A stretch of DNA of 64,000 bases, taken from Clonostachys chloroleuca. Taxonomy: Eukaryota > Ascomycota > Sordariomycetes > Hypocreales > Bionectriaceae. The notes under the pieces are model-generated. The model made no database searches. It saw nothing but the letters and a program-made list of their open reading frames with translations, and had not been told where the DNA came from. The stretch lies in assembly GCA_037952775.1 (NCBI GenBank), contig JBANAY010000004.1, forward strand, positions 4,030,001 through 4,094,000, written 5' to 3'. Of this stretch, positions 25,564 to 35,968 are shown piece after piece (positions within the stretch are counted from its first letter, which is position 1; each line of letters starts with the position of its first letter). Both the position numbers and the translations under genes were made by a program.

Positions 25564-26584
25564 ATGAATCTCTTTTCTCTTGCAGGTAAAACCGCCCTGG
25601 TCACCGGAGGCACAAGAGGCATAGGCCAGTCTATCGCAGTTGGTCTTGCTGAGGCTGGGGCAGATATCATCCTCGTTCAAGTAAGTAGAATACTATTCAT
25701 TTCTCATTGTGTTGAGTTGTCGGGCTCTGGTAGCTTCCATTGCTGTTGAACTTTATTCTCTTTCTCTTATGTACTATTCATTTCTGATCACGAGCAAGAT
25801 AATTACTGACTCTAACATTCTCCATGCAGCGAGATACAAATGACACTGCAACCAAGTCGATTGTGGAGAGCCTGGGTCGCAGTTGCAAAGTTCATAAAGC
25901 AGATCTGAGTGACAGAAAAGATGTCGTTGGCCTTGTGGACAATATCACATCCCAGAGTCAAGTTGATATTCTTGCTAATGTAGCTGGTATCATGCGCCGG
26001 TATGATGTGGTTGATCATCCAGACTCAGAGCTGGACATTCTGATGGAAGTCAACTTCAACACCACCTTCATCATTTCGAGGCACATGGGGAAATATTGGA
26101 TCAACAACAAGATAAAGGGGCGTCTCATCAATACAGCCAGCATCAATTCTTTCCGGGGCGGGATTAATGCGGCAGTTTACTCAGCGACCAAGGGTGCTGT
26201 TGCGCAACTGACGAGGGCGATGAGCAATGAATGGGCCCCATTGGGAATCCGAGTCAACGCTATTGCCCCTGGGTGAGTGACGCCAACTCACGGGGAACCC
26301 GACCACGATATGCTAAAGATGGAATGCAGATATGTTGCTACGGATATGAACACAGATACTCGGTCAGATCCATCATATTCTGAAGCTGCGGCGAAAACTA
26401 TTCCCATGGGATTTTGGGGAAAGCCGGATGACTTCAAAGGACCAGCTATTTTCCTTGCTTCCGAGGCAAGTTCATATGTGACGGGAGAAATTCTGATGGT
26501 AAGTGGACATGGACTTGGTTTTCCTAGTTTCTCTATCGCTAATGAATGTCATTGTAGGTTGATGGAGGCTGGATGGCCAAGTAG
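25564..26584 (+). CDS. short-chain dehydrogenase, KduD/2-deoxy-D-gluconate 3-dehydrogenase-like
   Basis: NAD(P)-dependent oxidoreductase of the classical SDR family. Four exons: 25564-25680, 25830-26272, 26330-26498 and 26558-26584; 251 aa, normal length. The Rossmann motif TGGTRGIG, the structural NVAG (ANVAGIM), catalytic Ser in NTASINSF and YSATK are all present, as is the closing VDGGWMAK. The overall pattern ([12 protein letters not shown] start, [14 protein letters not shown] region, GGW end) resembles 2-deoxy-D-gluconate 3-dehydrogenase (KduD) of hexuronate breakdown. The substrate is inferred from similarity only. Confidence 0.9.
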
Positions 26585-26855
26585 ACTTCAGCTTTGGCAC
26601 ATTCAGTTTGGTGGTGGCCGATAATTAAAAATACAAGTCATATTTTCCAGGATATAGAAATATAGTAGAACAAGGCGCCGAGTAGATCCATATTTAAAGC
26701 TGCCGTAATTAGTAATGCACCTGCCTCTAAACCTGGAGCTAAAATAACCGTCAACGGCATCAATTAACGCCCGTAAGCTCAGCTTAATCTACTCCCCCGC
26801 TCAGCCTCCAATCACCCACTCTCCAGGCAAATTAGTCGATTAAAACACAACAACC

Positions 26856-27320
26856 ATGGGGTCATCTCAGGAATCTCTTGATATTGCTACAGATGATCAC
26901 GACTCTGATGATGCCGTAGTCGATCGTGGCATCACGCATCCCATCTCAAAGCCGGCGCAAGCTCCATGGGATTTGACGATCTCCTACGAGGACCTGCAGA
27001 AGTTTCTCGAAGGCAGCAGACCAATGGATATGGACGACAAGTGGCTGTGCGAAACATTTGGGCCTAATAGAGAAGGAGAATATCTTGTGCACTTCACCCG
27101 GAGCTGGACGTCATTCACGATCATCGCTATCAGGATCCAGGCCGAATTAAACGAGGATGGCGAGCCACTCCCCGACAAGCCAGTACGTGTGCATGAGATT
27201 TTGTGGGAGACGGACCGAGAGAAATACAATAGCTCAGACTCAACGAGCGAGTCTATGAAGGAAATGGCCAGGGGTTTGGCGAAGGGGCTGGTACAAGTAA
27301 AGCTTCCTGGCAGTGACTGA
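26856..27320 (+). CDS. hypothetical protein, 154 aa
   Basis: Single-exon frame with good ATG context (ACAACCATGG). Acidic N-terminus with Asp-rich DDHDSDD, then a compact central part (WDLTISYEDLQKFLEG, YLVHFTRSWTSFTIIAI) and a charged end. No signal peptide or membrane segment. The composition and the even distribution of hydrophobic residues look like a real soluble protein, but I recognise no family. Confidence 0.55.
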   Translation: MGSSQESLDIATDDHDSDDAVVDRGITHPISKPAQAPWDLTISYEDLQKFLEGSRPMDMDDKWLCETFGPNREGEYLVHFTRSWTSFTIIAIRIQAELNEDGEPLPDKPVRVHEILWETDREKYNSSDSTSESMKEMARGLAKGLVQVKLPGSD

Positions 27321-29088
27321 GGAAGTAGCCCCTGCTCTTCCTCCTGAGCTCAATGATGTCGCGCCGGCTCTTTGTTCGGCTACTGTCTAGTACTATGTAC
27401 TTCAGATCCCTCAATTCTCGTCTATTCAATTTCCGCGTGATGGAATGAGAGAAGAAGCAGGGTTGAGAGATACATTCAAGACATTCAGTTGCAACCATGA
27501 ACTCTGATCCCTACTTTCGGAATTACCCGCTGATAGTTTCTATTGGACCACCGAAACTTGCTGCAGTCAGCGACCAACTTCGGGAGAAGTTTCCATAGAT
27601 GGAAAAAATGTACCTAGCTTCAAATGCATCTAACCACGTTCCTTCAACTTTCTTTGGAGAGTTAACTGTGACGGACGGCCAAGCGAATGGTAGCCGCCTT
27701 TTCTTGCTTCGCGAGAGATATCTTGCTTTAACTCTCGCTACAAATTGAGGCTCACATATGGTCTAGGCGGTCTGAAACTCCCTGCTCCCGAGGCATATTG
27801 AGGTTACCAGTCTCGGGAAAGAAGAACACTTCGGTTCCGGTGTCATTAGGTGTCACCGCAACTTCACGGCCAACTCACTCCTTGAGAATTAACTTTCCGC
27901 GTTCGGGCTCCGGCCAGAAGTGACAGCCTACATGGCATCGACTTTGAACATCATCATACGTTAAGCAGCCAGGGTTTAGGTAGTGATCATCGAAGCGGTA
28001 TAATGGTTATATGGTAGCCTGCAACTCCCCCTCCTTTGGACAGGCAATTTCTAAGGGTACAGTAACCGACTCCTTGGGAAGTTACGTTTCATTTGGAGTT
28101 GTTCCCAGGATTATCACGTTGAGAAAGATGCAGGTAAGTGGCTGTCAGACAGGGGGCTGCAAAGTAACCTCGACAGAATTATTGTGGCAGATCCCTTTGT
28201 AATAGTAAGCAGATAATATTCCCATAGTTGCTCAGTAGGTAATTTCATATTATTATTATTACGAACTACCTAGTATCTATCAATGCTGTTGCCTATATTG
28301 GAAAGCTAGGATGAAAACACCTTTGCAGTCCCTGTTGTTCTGACACCCTGGCAGCTCCTCATGTCAGGGCGACATGGGCCTTCTTTTTCGTGGGGACCTC
28401 AATCGCTCACTGATCAATGAGGGGCGAGGCTAGTTGCCTAGATGGATCTGGTAGATCCACCCACTTCCAGGGGGCTTCAACCCCCGAAGCCGCTTATCTA
28501 ACTGTGGCTGTCTCGCGATCTGAAGATCTATGTTGCGATGAGGAAGAAGGACTTGTACAGCGCTAAGAAATTAAAACATTTACGGAATGTCACCACAATA
28601 AATGATGGATATCCGACCCTAATGAGGCTCAAGGGCCACCACACCCTTAACTTTAGATGGTTGATCTGATTAGGGTGCAGGCTAGATATGCTGGAGGGGT
28701 GCCAGCCACTTGGCAGCGAGCAATCCAGCACGTTAGCGCACGCACAGTGCACTGCCTCAGGGCCCACCACGGCTCACGTACCCCTGAAACCAGGTGGGGC
28801 TGCAGCCACCAGCCAATCCTTTAGGCGACTCTGGCACCAGCTCCCGCATCTAAGAATGTAGTGGCCAGCCGAGGCCATAAAACCTGGCCTGGTTCACCGT
28901 CTTCCCCAACAGACCCCTCCTCAAACATCTCGGCGTCCCTCGACTCCCTCGACCGCACAGCGCGCCATCTCGACAGCTCGCGAGCTTGATTTCCAGGCTT
29001 CGAACCATCGAGAAATACCTTCGGGTGCTGCTGACGAGTCTCTCTCCCCCAAATACTTCTCCAATTGCGAACCTCAGCGACCACAGCC
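27321..29088. other. intergenic, no gene seen
   Basis: About 1.77 kb. Contains a short ATT microsatellite near 28246-28260 and AT-rich patches. The last few hundred bases are C-rich and probably the desaturase promoter and leader. Confidence 0.5.
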
Positions 29089-30883
29089 ATGGCGACCAAG
29101 ACACCGGCGGGCTCGGCCAAGCCCAAAACCCTTCCGCTCATGTCCCACGACGACATTGAGGCCATGATTGCCGACGGGAAGAAGCTCATGATTGTCAATC
29201 AGGAAGTCCTAAGGGTTGACGCTTGGATCCCATATCACCCAGGTGGCGACAAGGCAATCCTGCACATGGTTGGCAGAGATGCGACCGACGAGGTTACTGT
29301 GTACGCAATCGCCCTGAACGCTTCCCATGGACACTGTTGGATGAGTAACAATGCTTGCTGACCATGGTTCACGCAGTTTACATTCAAAAGAGGCCGCCCA
29401 ACAAATGCTGCGATACCGAATCGGTCGAATCGATTTCCAATGGAAGAACTTCGTCCCCCCAATCCAGGGCGGGCACTTCAGGACGAAAGCTGAGATTGAA
29501 GAGGAGACTTTGTCGGTAGAGAGCGGAAGTATCAAAGGACAGGATTCATCAAGTTCGCCCAGCTCTCCGGCCTCGCGCTCTCCCTCTCCTACGTTCGATA
29601 CGGAAGACTATGGTTTGCGACATCGTCATGCTGCTGGGAAAACAACCGACTCTGTGCAGGCTTCCCAACCACCTACGAAAGAAGACTCTTCGCACGAAAC
29701 ACCAATTGATAGCATGTCGTTTCTTGATACTCTGACCCACGAGCACATCACCCTCGACCTGGACAAGTACCCATCCCCGGACACCGAAACCCAGGCCAGC
29801 ATCATTGCCAAGTATCGAGAGCTACACCAGAGGATCAAGGATGCCGGTCTTTACAAGTGCAACTACTGGGCCTATGGCGTCGAGTGTATTCGATACGTGT
29901 CTCTCTTCACGGGCATGCTTGTCTTCCTCAAATATGGGTATCCCCTGGTGGCCGCCGTCTGCCTTGGGTTGATGTGGCATCAGCTTGTGTTCACAGCCCA
30001 TGACGCCGGGCACATGGGCATCACACACAACTACCAGCTAGACTGCATGATTGGTATCTTCATTGCCGATTTCGTGGGTGGCCTGTCTCTTGGTTGGTGG
30101 AAGTGGAGTCATAACGTCCATCACATCGTCACCAATGCCCCCGAGCATGACCCCGACATTGAGCATCTGCCCTTCTTCGCCATCTCCCACCGGTTCTTAT
30201 CCAATCTGCGCTCCACATACCATGAGCGCATCATGAAATATGACGTTGTAGCCAAGATGATGCTGAGGATTCAGCCGTATACATATTATCCGATCCTTTC
30301 CTTGGCTCGGTTCAACCTGTACGTCCAGTCCTGGGACTATCTCATCATGGGGCGTGGACCTAGAAAGGGCCCTGGAGCGTGGCATCGCTATTTGGAGATG
30401 GTGGGACAGTGCTTCTTTTGGACTTGGTATGGATACGGGATCATCTACAGGTGCATCCCAGATGGCTGGAGCCGGTTTGGGTTCTTCATGATCAGCCAGC
30501 TGGTTTCCTCGCCAGTTCACCTCCAAATAGTGCAGTCCCACTTCGCCATGAGCACTGCAGACCTCGGACCCGAAGAGTCATTTCCACAGAGGCAGTTGAG
30601 GACCACCATGGACGTCGACTGTCCCCCATGGCTCGACTTCTTGCACGGCGGCCTCCAGTTTCAGGTTATCCACCATCTGTTCCCCCGTGTGCCGCGCCAC
30701 AACCTCCGCCAGACACAGAAGCTCGTCCAGGAGTTTTGCAACGATGTTGGGATCCCGTACGCTCTGTACGGGTTCGCTGGGTGCAACGGGCAGGTGATCG
30801 GGAGGCTGGCCGAGGTGTCACGCCAGGCTGCTGTGCTAGCTAAGTGCCAGAAGCACATTGTTGAGACGGGAGAATGGCATTGA
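29089..30883 (+). CDS. Delta-8 sphingolipid desaturase (cytochrome b5 fusion)
   Basis: ER-membrane enzyme that puts the Delta-8 double bond into the long-chain base of fungal glucosylceramides. Exons 29089-29300 and 29377-30883; 572 aa, normal for the family. The N-terminal cytochrome b5 domain carries the heme site YHPGGDKAIL. After a Ser/Pro-rich linker come the membrane desaturase part and its three histidine boxes: HDAGH, HNVHH and QVIHH, the last with Gln as first ligand, which is typical of front-end desaturases. Several hydrophobic stretches are membrane segments. The small intron interrupts the b5 domain. Confidence 0.93.
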
Positions 30884-31168
30884 GAGCGAGGAGACGGAGT
30901 GATCAATAGACCGGTCCTTTGTGTTTGCAGTGATGACTCGGAGCGTGCGACAATTTTGATTAGAATGAGTATGATCAGTTAAAAGTATCTTAATGAGCAT
31001 CAATTACGAATACCTGCATCTTGGAGAATGTGAAGCTCTTCTGAGAATACGCGCCAACAAGTGACTGATGGGTGAACTCCTTTGTGACGAGTTGGTGCTT
31101 AGTCATTCGCTGAATCTCGGAACTGTCGTGCTCTCCACAGAGCCGGAACTGAAGCGAAATCTCAGCTC

Positions 31169-32680
31169 ATGCTTTGTTCAACATCGCCTCCAGACAACGA
31201 CAAGATGCGTTCCGCTGCAGAAAGACACTCGGAAGAGGCGCTTCTGCCTCCGAATGAATCTTCCCCTTTACTGGGCGAAGCTCAAACGCCGTCCAACGAT
31301 GAATTGGCGCCCGAACTCCTTGCCGATGGCGGCCTGTTCTCAGAGTGTGTGCTCATCTGCCGACAGTCCTTCCCCCTGATCATCACTTATCTCCTCCAGT
31401 ATTCGGCCACCCTGATCACCACTATTGCCGCGGGGCACTTGACATCCAATGACCTCGGAGCCGCCAGCATAGGCTTGACAACCATGAACATCATCGGGTA
31501 CGCACTCGTCGAGGGGATGGCCACCGCTCTAGACACGGTGTGTGCCCAAGCTTACGGCTCCGGACAGGTGACACATGTCGGTCTGCATGTGCAGCGTATG
31601 CTTGCTCTGATGACTCTCGCCATCATCCCAATTGGAGTCTTCTGGGTATTTTCTCCCATGATCCTTCCCTTGGTCATCAAGCAGCACGAGCTCGCCGTCC
31701 AAGCTGGCATCTTCCTTCAGGTCTCCCTCATTGGTCTTCCAGGGTACGCCTTTTTCGAAGCCGGAAAGCGTTTTATGCAAGCACAGGGTGATTTCACGTC
31801 AGGCACCGCTGTTCTCGTCATCACCACTCCGATCAACGCTCTTCTGACCTGGTACTTCACCATGGTGCTCGACCTCGGTCTTCCCGGCGCCGCCCTCGCC
31901 CAAGCCATTGCCAACAACCTGCGCCCGCTGCTCCTCCTCGGCCACATCTTCTTCTTCGCGCCCTGGTCCCTAAAGTGCTGGGGAGGCTGGTCCCGCGACG
32001 CCCTCAACGGCTGGGGCCACCTCCTCAGCCTCTCCGTCGCGGGCACGGCCGTGAACCTGGCCGAATGGGGCGCCTTCGAGATCCTCATGGTCAGCACGAC
32101 CTACATCGACACGGATCACCTCGCCGCACAGACGATCCTCAGCACCGTCTCCGTCATCACCTGGCACATCCCCTTCTCCATCAGCGTCGCTGTGAGTACC
32201 CGGATAGGCTTCTTCCTCGGCGCGGGCCTCGTCCTGCGCGCCCAGCGTGCGGCTGCCATGTACTCTCTGATCTTCTTAGTTGTCGGTGTGGCCGACGGCC
32301 TGGCCATCTACTTCCTTCGCGACTACCTAACCCCGATCTTCTCTAATGACGAGGAGGTGGTCCGCATCGCGATCGACTCGACTCTCGGCCTCGCCCTGTT
32401 CCAGATCGTCGACGCGCTCAGCTCGGGCTGTAATGGAGTTTTGCGTGGGCTCGGCTGCCAGTCCGTCGCTGCGTGGATTGTGTTGGCTATCAACTACCTC
32501 GGCGCTGTCCCTCTTGCCATTTGGCTTGAGATAGGGTCTCCTGATTTGAAGCTGGGTGGTCTTTGGTACGGACTGGGGTCGGGTATGGTTTTCATCGTGC
32601 TGATTGAATCCATCTACATGAGGTGGATCAATTGGCAGGACCGGATTGACGACATTAGAGCAAGGGAGGAGGCTGATTGA
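31169..32680 (+). CDS. MATE family multidrug/toxin efflux transporter
   Basis: Intronless 503-aa protein with about 12 hydrophobic segments and the two-fold repeat of MatE domains. Typical motifs: the QYSATLITTIAAGHL region of TM1, EGMATALDTVCAQAYGSG after TM2, and GCNGVLRGLG in the second half. Relatives in yeast (Erc1 type) export small cationic or drug-like compounds by cation antiport; the substrate here is unknown. A second ATG at 31205 would give a 491-aa form. It follows the desaturase by about 290 bases on the same strand. Confidence 0.93.
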   Translation: MLCSTSPPDNDKMRSAAERHSEEALLPPNESSPLLGEAQTPSNDELAPELLADGGLFSECVLICRQSFPLIITYLLQYSATLITTIAAGHLTSNDLGAASIGLTTMNIIGYALVEGMATALDTVCAQAYGSGQVTHVGLHVQRMLALMTLAIIPIGVFWVFSPMILPLVIKQHELAVQAGIFLQVSLIGLPGYAFFEAGKRFMQAQGDFTSGTAVLVITTPINALLTWYFTMVLDLGLPGAALAQAIANNLRPLLLLGHIFFFAPWSLKCWGGWSRDALNGWGHLLSLSVAGTAVNLAEWGAFEILMVSTTYIDTDHLAAQTILSTVSVITWHIPFSISVAVSTRIGFFLGAGLVLRAQRAAAMYSLIFLVVGVADGLAIYFLRDYLTPIFSNDEEVVRIAIDSTLGLALFQIVDALSSGCNGVLRGLGCQSVAAWIVLAINYLGAVPLAIWLEIGSPDLKLGGLWYGLGSGMVFIVLIESIYMRWINWQDRIDDIRAREEAD

Positions 32681-33665
32681 ATAAAGCCATCCTACCTTTC
32701 AGCATAAGAGTTTGCTTCGCTGAGGTTGCAGCGTAAGCCTAGGGTGATGGAAACTTGAACCGACTTTGCATTGCTCACGCTACTCATAGATGTAGACAGA
32801 CTACCACTCCAATCGACGGCATGTTTTCGAATCAATTATCAAAAATAATAGCTGAGATAGTAAGTCATTGTGAATGGGGATGTGACTCACCAGACCTTGG
32901 ACGCCACCTGGAGCTAAATACGTGAAGCCAAATACATGAAGCAGTTTTAGGTGAAGATTAATGTGAAATGATCGTCCATGCATGCCCTTGAGAAAATATA
33001 CAGAAACATCCCGTAACAAGGATACCAATCCTATTTCCAGCCAGATCTACGGTGATTCCAATGCTTTTGCCCCGCTCAGAGACTGCCTTGCGCACGTAGG
33101 GCTGATCTTGTTCCCCTTTCACATCAATACACTCGATGCTGTACTGATTGAATCCGCCACCTTCAAGCTTGATTCACTGGGTAGCTCATCTGAGTCACTG
33201 GATGACTCGACATGGCGATAGCTTAAATGGATGCATTAGCTCTCAGACTACACCAAACATCTCGTCCAGTTATTCACCTCGTCCCACGCGAGGCGTCCAA
33301 GCTGACAACGGTGGCTTGGGTTAATGTGGGTAATCTCTACAAATGGCTGCGGCGCAGAAGAGTCGGAATCCGTGTTAAAATAGGTTTTTAGATTTTTCTC
33401 TGTCGTCTCCAGTCAGACCAGCGGTAAGCCTCTTACCAGGCAGCAGAATGGGCGACCGAGCGGGAGTCATCGTCATGAGCATGATGCGGCGGAGCCGGAA
33501 GTGTAACATGCAACAGGCCGCCGTCTGATTTTTTTATATTTAATCTGGCGAAAGAATGCTCCAGCGACAAGGAGGTAGAAGTCATCTTCTTCCCTCATTA
33601 TCAAGGCCATAGGCATTACTCTTCACACTACCCCGCTTGCGGCTCGTTGATTCACACCCGCCGTC
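32681..33665. other. intergenic, promoter of the CinA-domain gene
   Basis: About 985 bases with no gene-like frame. The T-rich stretch near 33530 (TTTTTTATATTTAAT) may include the core promoter. Confidence 0.45.
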
Positions 33666-34202
33666 ATGGCCATCCAACCACAGTACATCAAGCGCACCAC
33701 CGAGACACTCCGCGACATTGCCGGGGATGTAATCGTCCTCCTCAAGCAAGCAGGCGAAACCGTCGGCGTGGCTGAATCACTGACCGGCGGAGGCGTCATG
33801 GCAGCCCTCACATCCGTCGGCGGTGCCAGCGCCGTCTTCCGCGGCGGCGTCGTCTCGTACGCGACGCCCCTCAAGCAGCAGCTGCTCAACGTCGACGCGG
33901 ACCTCATCTCCCAGCACGGCGTGATCCACGGCGACGTGGTCCAGCAGATGGCCGCCGGTGCTCGCAGCATCACGGCCATCGAGGATCCAGCCACATGGGG
34001 CATTGGCACTACGGGAGTGGCTGGTCCGGGAACCCAGGATGGGAAGCCCGTGGGGATGGTCTTCATCGGCATTGCTTCGCCTGAGAAGAGCTGGAACTTG
34101 GGGCCGTTTCATTTCCCGGGTGACCGCGATCAGGTCCGTCAGGCTACCATTTCTGAAGCCCTGGCGCAGTTCAGAGAAATTCTCAGGTCCAGAATTGTCT
34201 AA
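33666..34202 (+). CDS. CinA C-terminal domain protein (PncC-type NMN amidohydrolase)
   Basis: 178-aa single-exon protein consisting only of the CinA C-terminal domain, which in bacteria deamidates nicotinamide mononucleotide (PncC). The hallmarks are all there: VAESLTGGGVMAAL, the FRGGVVSYA motif, WGIGTTGVAGPGTQDGKPVG and the final RQATISEAL helix. The Ser/Thr in the AESLTGG motif are the active-site residues of the family. No N-terminal MoCF-like domain. The origin may be ancient transfer from bacteria, but codon use looks like the neighbours. Confidence 0.92.
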   Translation: MAIQPQYIKRTTETLRDIAGDVIVLLKQAGETVGVAESLTGGGVMAALTSVGGASAVFRGGVVSYATPLKQQLLNVDADLISQHGVIHGDVVQQMAAGARSITAIEDPATWGIGTTGVAGPGTQDGKPVGMVFIGIASPEKSWNLGPFHFPGDRDQVRQATISEALAQFREILRSRIV

Positions 34203-34793
34203 TAGAACTACGATCTGATTTGGCTAAAAGGATTTTTACTGTTTCGAAGGCACGATCGTTGAATTAGATCCGGATAGAGTCTGATAGAAAGTTAAAACAA
34301 AGGAAGATGTCAGACCCAACTCAACACGATTAAATACGAAAGGTCAATAAAAAAAGCTTCGCTAGCCCAAGGCTGCAGTCATGCGGCAGGAAATTCTATA
34401 AACCTTCATGCCGGTGACTCACTTGCCGTCAGGACGAGCTGCGTCGAATTAGATCAAACAGCCGAAAGGTTCAGCATGCAGCAAAGCAGAGGAGCAATTT
34501 GTTTGTAGTGTCGGACCAACACCTACTCAGGCATCATCCCAGAATGGAATCCAAAAACAAGACAGAAAGCGAAATGGGCAAAGACACTCATAGCAAGATC
34601 GTTGGAGAGGAGGCGGGCATGTAAGTTATATGAGCGAGGCATAGATAAAAAGAAAATCACAATTTGTTACAATGAATATGGCTTCAACTTTGTTCTTCAG
34701 TATGCTCAATCCTTATCAGAAATGCAATCAAGCGCTTCCAAATATACATATTTAATTTTTCCTCTTCCAGGCTTCTCTCCACGTTATCTGCCC
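34203..34793. other. intergenic, convergent 3' ends
   Basis: About 590 bases between the CinA gene and the alpha/beta hydrolase stop. AT-rich; nothing gene-like. Confidence 0.5.
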
Positions 34794-35723
34794 TTAGTTT
34801 AAGTGCTTCCCAAAGAACTCGGAAAGCTTTGGGCCAGTTACAGTCAAGCCATCGTATAGATCAAAGTGGTTCTTCCCCGGGATAACAAGGACCTCCTTCG
34901 GTTCCTTCGCCTGAGCGACAGCAGTCTGGCTAAAGTGCAGTGTCTCAGCCTCACTCCCGGCGATCATCAGCAGAGGTCGTGGCGAGATGAGGTACTGGAA
35001 GCGGAAAGAGTCGTAGGTAATCATCTTGTCGGAACTCTGAGGCGGAACCTTTTGCGTTGATCTTGGGTGCTTTCCTCGCGAAGTACCGTAATACTGAGAT
35101 GCTCCTCTGAAGAAAGCATCGCTGTCTTCCGTCCACTTGCTTGGGTCACTGTCGAACATTTTGGGAGCATCCGAAGCAACACCAGAAGTAGCTTCCGCGT
35201 TACGCCACTGCGCCGCAGCTTTCAAGGCGCCCTCAATGGCGGCCGGGTTTTCTTTCAAGTGTCCGTAGATACCGCCGTTGCGTGTGAGGGCACCGACGCA
35301 GGCGGCACTGACTGTGGCCACGGCCCGGATTCGAATATCGGACTGCGCCGCGGCCGAGACATATCCGCCAGAGGCACAGATTCCCAGAACACCGATTCTT
35401 TCGGGGTTTATCTTGTCGGTGAGGCTGACAAGATAGCTGACGGCAGACTTTATGTCCTCAACTCTCTGGCTAGGGTCCTCTAGACCACGAGGCTCCCCAG
35501 AACTCTCGCCCTGATAGCCGGCATCAAAGGTAAGAGCATAGAAGCCTGCTTTGGAGAGCGATCGAGCATAGTCGGAAGAAGTCTGCTCTTTTACGCCTGT
35601 CATGGGGTGGCTCACAACGACTGCAGCGCCTTTGCGGTCAGGCGATCCCTCAGCTGGAGCATGAAGCTCTGCAGCGATGGTAAGTTGACCTGCTTTGAAC
35701 TGGACCTTGGTAGGGGCAGCCAT
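34794..35723 (-). CDS. alpha/beta hydrolase (dienelactone-hydrolase-like)
   Basis: 309-aa cytosolic hydrolase, no intron and no signal peptide. Strand-helix pattern of the alpha/beta fold: VVVSHPMTGVKEQ oxyanion region, FDAGYQGES, nucleophile elbow GICASGGY (Ser), and a late Asp/His part in LLMIAGSEAET and IPGKNHFDLYD. This set matches the group of bacterial and fungal hydrolases often annotated as dienelactone hydrolase or DltD-like; the substrate is unknown. I start at the ATG at 35723 (MAAPTKVQF); there is no upstream in-frame ATG close by. Confidence 0.88.
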   Translation of the reverse strand: MAAPTKVQFKAGQLTIAAELHAPAEGSPDRKGAAVVVSHPMTGVKEQTSSDYARSLSKAGFYALTFDAGYQGESSGEPRGLEDPSQRVEDIKSAVSYLVSLTDKINPERIGVLGICASGGYVSAAAQSDIRIRAVATVSAACVGALTRNGGIYGHLKENPAAIEGALKAAAQWRNAEATSGVASDAPKMFDSDPSKWTEDSDAFFRGASQYYGTSRGKHPRSTQKVPPQSSDKMITYDSFRFQYLISPRPLLMIAGSEAETLHFSQTAVAQAKEPKEVLVIPGKNHFDLYDGLTVTGPKLSEFFGKHLN

Positions 35724-35968
35724 CTTAGATGTAGGATATGTATGTAGGTATGTAGGTGATTTGATGAGGATCAATTGTTGAACTAGTATCTCTACTCAAT
35801 ATTCTTATATTTATACTCTTTAAATATTTCTTTCACTTATAACCATTAGACTTTAACTCCGGTAAACCCACGATGAAGCACAAGTCCGGAGGTGAGTTTC
35901 GGGGTCACGTCCGAAAAGCGTCGGACAGATCATGATGTTATTCGGGGATCCACCACCATCCAATCGAA

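Noticed and set aside
27990..28030. tRNA-like stretch (GCGGTATAATGGTTATATGG) resembling the D-arm region of a His/Asp tRNA
   Set aside because: No matching acceptor stem, anticodon arm or T-arm follows at the required spacing.
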